DNA of 64,000 nt, taken from the NCBI RefSeq assembly GCF_900291015.1, contig NZ_OLKL01000020.1, positions 124,001 to 188,000 of the forward strand. Reading direction: 5' to 3'. This stretch comes from Pseudomonas persica (GTDB taxonomy: Bacteria > Pseudomonadota > Gammaproteobacteria > Pseudomonadales > Pseudomonadaceae). The notes beneath the pieces are model-generated. The model did not search any database. It saw nothing but the letters and a program-made list of their open reading frames with translations, and was not told the DNA's origin. This document shows, piece by piece, positions 61,880 to 64,000 of this stretch (the first letter of the stretch is position 1; each line of letters starts with the position of its first letter). A program made the translations under genes and the position numbers.

Positions 61880-61932
61880 CCAATTACTGGATCACTTACC
61901 CAGCCAGTGGACCACGCGGAACGTGAAAGGTG

Positions 61933-62370
61933 TTACCAGGCGTGAAACCAGCCCAGGGTAATCATCGCCAGTACCCCATAGCGGCCGGCCTTGGCCAGGG
62001 TCACCAGCAGCAGGAAGCGCCAGAACGGCTCACGCATGATGCCGGCTATCAGCGTCAGCGGGTCGCCGATCACCGGCATCCAGCTGAGCAGCAGCGACCA
62101 TTGCCCCCAGCGCTGGTAGCGCTGTTGCGCACGCTCCAGCTGGGCAGGGCTGAACGGGAACCAGCGCTTGTCACGCAGGTGTTCGATGGCCCGCCCCAGC
62201 ACCCAGTTGACCACCGAGCCCAGCACATTGCCCAGGGTAGCCACCAGCAGCAGGGTGGCCCAGGCCTCGGGCTGGCGCAGCAAAAGGCCGACCAGAACGG
62301 CCTCCGATTGCAGCGGTAGCAGGGTGGCGGCGCCGAAGGCGCTGAGGAACAGCGCCCACAGGCTGAGCAT
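61933..62370 (-). CDS. YqaA/VTT-domain inner-membrane protein
   Basis: 145 residues, ATG overlapping the DUF411 stop by 4 nt. Short DedA-like VTT domain: LPLQSEAVLVGLLLRQ, LLLVATLGNVLGSVVNWVLG (helix with G-x3-N), then FLLLVTLAKAGRYGVLAMIT near the C-terminus. Members of the superfamily act in lipid or small-molecule transport across the inner membrane; YqaA itself is uncharacterised. Confidence 0.85.
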   Translation of the reverse strand: MLSLWALFLSAFGAATLLPLQSEAVLVGLLLRQPEAWATLLLVATLGNVLGSVVNWVLGRAIEHLRDKRWFPFSPAQLERAQQRYQRWGQWSLLLSWMPVIGDPLTLIAGIMREPFWRFLLLVTLAKAGRYGVLAMITLGWFHAW

Positions 62371-62798
62371 CAGTAGTTGGCGACCACGGTGTCCTTGCCG
62401 TCCTGGGTCACGCCGATGACCTGGTAGGCATCCTTGTGGTCACCCATTTCCATGCCGGGCGAGCCCATCGGCATGCCCGGCACGGCCAGGCCTTTGAGGT
62501 CGTTGCGCTTGGCCAGCAGGCGCACCTGCTCGGCCGGCACGTGGCCTTCGACGAACTTGCCGTCGATCACCCCGGTATGGCATGACGCCAGGCGTGGTGC
62601 CACGCCCAGGCGTTGCTTGACCGCGCTCATGTTCGGTTCGACATGGTCGTTGACGGTGAAGCCGTTGTCGCGCAGGTGGCTGATCCAGGCCTTGCAGCAG
62701 CCGCAGTTGGGGTCGCGGTAGACGTCGATGGTCTCGGCGGCCTGGACCAGGCCGGTGACGGCCAGCAGGCCCAGGGTCAACAAGTGTTTGCGCAGCAT
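62370..62798 (-). CDS. DUF411 periplasmic metal-binding protein
   Basis: 142 residues from the ATG at 62798; the frame opens upstream but the signal peptide LRKHLLTLGLLAVTGLVQAA starts here. Periplasmic. Conserved DPNCGCCKAW (CxCC type metal-binding) followed by HVEPNMSAVKQRLGV, ASCHTGVIDGKFVEGHVPAE and MPMGSPGMEMGD (Met-rich). DUF411 proteins are often linked to copper handling; that assignment is tentative. The overlap with yqaA-like gene suggests translational coupling. Confidence 0.87.
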   Translation of the reverse strand: MLRKHLLTLGLLAVTGLVQAAETIDVYRDPNCGCCKAWISHLRDNGFTVNDHVEPNMSAVKQRLGVAPRLASCHTGVIDGKFVEGHVPAEQVRLLAKRNDLKGLAVPGMPMGSPGMEMGDHKDAYQVIGVTQDGKDTVVANY

Positions 62799-62904
62799 GG
62801 TGAAGCACTCCTTACAGCGGTAGGTCAGCAGCATAGCGTAAGCGGCTTGCATGATGTTCGCCGCTGGCACCTGTCAGGTAGCTGAGGCGCACGTTACAGG
62901 ATTG

Positions 62905-64000
62905 TCAGCTGGCCGCCTCGTCGGCGCTGAGGTCGCGCATCAGCAGGGCGTAGTCGAGCGCGACCTGTTCCGGGATCGGCAGGTACACCACGTGGCCGTC
63001 ACCCGGCGCCACCTCGATGGCCTGCTGCTGGCGGTCGTGCAGGCGGTGCAGGTCGAAGTGGTAGTTGCCGCGCGGGGTCATCAGCTCCAGATGGTCACCC
63101 ACGGCAAAGCGGTTTTTCACTTTGACTTCGGCCAGGCCGTCGATACGCACTCCGGTCAGTTCGCCGACGAACTGTTGGCGCTCGGAGACCGAGTTGCCAC
63201 GCTGGTAGTTCTGGTATTCGTCGTGCACATGGCGGCGCAGGAAACCTTCGGTGTAGCCGCGTTGGGCCAGGGATTCGAGGTTGTCCATCAGCGTGCGGTC
63301 GAACGGCCGCCCGGCCACCGAGTCGTCGATCGCCTGTCGGTACGACTGCACTGCGCGGGCGCAGTAGAAGTGCGACTTGGTGCGCCCTTCGATCTTCAGC
63401 GAGTGCACGCCCATCCCGGCCAGGCGCCCGACGTGCTGGATGGCGCGCAGGTCCTTGGCGTTCATGATGTAGGTGCCGTGTTCGTCCTCGAACGCCGGCA
63501 TTTCGGTGCCGGGGCGGTTGCTCTCCTGCAGCAGGAACACCTGCTCGGTCGGCGCACCCAGACCCAGGGTCGGCTGCACTTCGCGCACGATGTCGCCGCT
63601 GGCGTTCTCGGTGGCTGGGGTGGCGTCGTACTTCCAGCGGCAGGCGTTGGTGCAGGTGCCCTGGTTGGCATCGCGCTTGTTGAGGTAGCCCGACAGCAGG
63701 CAACGGCCGGAGTAGGCCATGCACAGGGCGCCGTGGACGAACACCTCCAGTTCCATGTCCGGCACCTGCTGGCGGATTTCCTCGATTTCTTCGAGCGACA
63801 GCTCGCGCGACAGGATCACCCGGCTCAGGCCCAGTTGCTGCCAGAACTGCACACTGGCCCAGTTGACCGTGTTGGCCTGCACCGACAGGTGCACCGGCAT
63901 CTGCGGGAAGTGCTGGCGTACCAGCATGATCAGGCCGGGGTCGGACATGATCAGCGCATCCGGTGCCATCTCTATCACCGGCGCCAGGTCCTTGAGGAAG
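62905..64000 (-). CDS. trhP: tRNA 5-hydroxyuridine synthesis protein TrhP (YegQ), 5' end outside window
   Basis: Peptidase U32 family; about 365 C-terminal residues are present and the frame runs off base 64000 (the GTG at 63978 is internal). Close to E. coli YegQ: LGLSRVILSRELSLEEIEEI, EVFVHGALCMAYSGRCLLSG, RDANQGTCTNACRWKYDATP (Cys cluster of the family) and MGVHSLKIEGRTKSHFYCAR. TrhP contributes to ho5U34 in tRNA with prephenate-dependent chemistry. Ends near a terminator-free gap before the DUF411 gene. Confidence 0.94.
   Translation of the reverse strand, partial: FLKDLAPVIEMAPDALIMSDPGLIMLVRQHFPQMPVHLSVQANTVNWASVQFWQQLGLSRVILSRELSLEEIEEIRQQVPDMELEVFVHGALCMAYSGRCLLSGYLNKRDANQGTCTNACRWKYDATPATENASGDIVREVQPTLGLGAPTEQVFLLQESNRPGTEMPAFEDEHGTYIMNAKDLRAIQHVGRLAGMGVHSLKIEGRTKSHFYCARAVQSYRQAIDDSVAGRPFDRTLMDNLESLAQRGYTEGFLRRHVHDEYQNYQRGNSVSERQQFVGELTGVRIDGLAEVKVKNRFAVGDHLELMTPRGNYHFDLHRLHDRQQQAIEVAPGDGHVVYLPIPEQVALDYALLMRDLSADEAAS

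Overview
The window looks like a chromosomal segment of a Pseudomonas of the P. putida group. Evidence: high-GC coding sequence throughout, the mfd / gapB / sthA / lolCDE / queF / mlaA / tal / dusA / fds / miaE backbone, a long-type QueF, and many copies of the roughly 35-bp putida-type REP palindrome (core GCGGGTAAACCCGC or GCGGCTAAAGCCGC) between genes. I saw no rRNA, tRNA, CRISPR array, prophage or intact insertion sequence.

Layout. 1-6.4 kb (minus strand): SWIM/SNF2 helicase (cut by the window edge), csiV and mfd. 6.5-12.2 kb: gapB with a clear promoter and terminator, an ApbE-type lipoprotein, soluble transhydrogenase sthA, a glycerophosphodiesterase and a divergent-type PilZ protein. 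12.3-15.5 kb: lolCDE lipoprotein export operon. 15.8-17.9 kb: a CopRS/CusRS-like two-component system with no metal genes beside it. 18.1-28 kb: queF, a DUF4404 protein, a HAD-like protein that has lost its nucleophile, mlaA, a canonical PilZ protein, the rssB/rssC partner-switch pair, a PhoD-like phosphatase, tal and dusA.

28-42 kb is accessory and in places AT-richer: a TacA/TacT-like toxin-antitoxin pair, an AraC/GyrI regulator, a TonB siderophore receptor under a palindromic Fur-like site, a membrane fatty-acid hydroxylase, a flavin monooxygenase coupled to a GNAT acetyltransferase, a GFA protein plus YcaQ-type DNA glycosylase behind a near-perfect LexA box, a LysR/SDR pair, a PchB-like chorismate mutase, and a decayed stretch (40.65-42.0 kb) with gene relics and a long hairpin.

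42-64 kb returns to backbone: an exported protein, the NAD-dependent molybdenum formate dehydrogenase operon fdsGBAD, a tandem Usp under a perfect Anr/FNR box, miaE, a DUF883 protein, a LEA-like lipoprotein, the hybrid sigma/anti-sigma gene iutY with its receptor iutA, a LysR-controlled polyamine-binding protein and agmatinase-family enzyme, a PQQ-type sugar dehydrogenase, zapE, a DinB-fold protein, a VTT-domain membrane protein, a DUF411 protein and the start-truncated trhP (yegQ).

Points of most interest: the LexA-box/GFA/YcaQ unit (candidate SOS-controlled crosslink repair operon), the iutY fusion (a type already described in P. putida) separated from iutA by a perfect 40-bp inverted repeat, a 150-220 bp MITE-like composite REP element present in four copies, and the monooxygenase-GNAT pair of unknown substrate. 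All calls are from reading translations and motifs; no database search was run.
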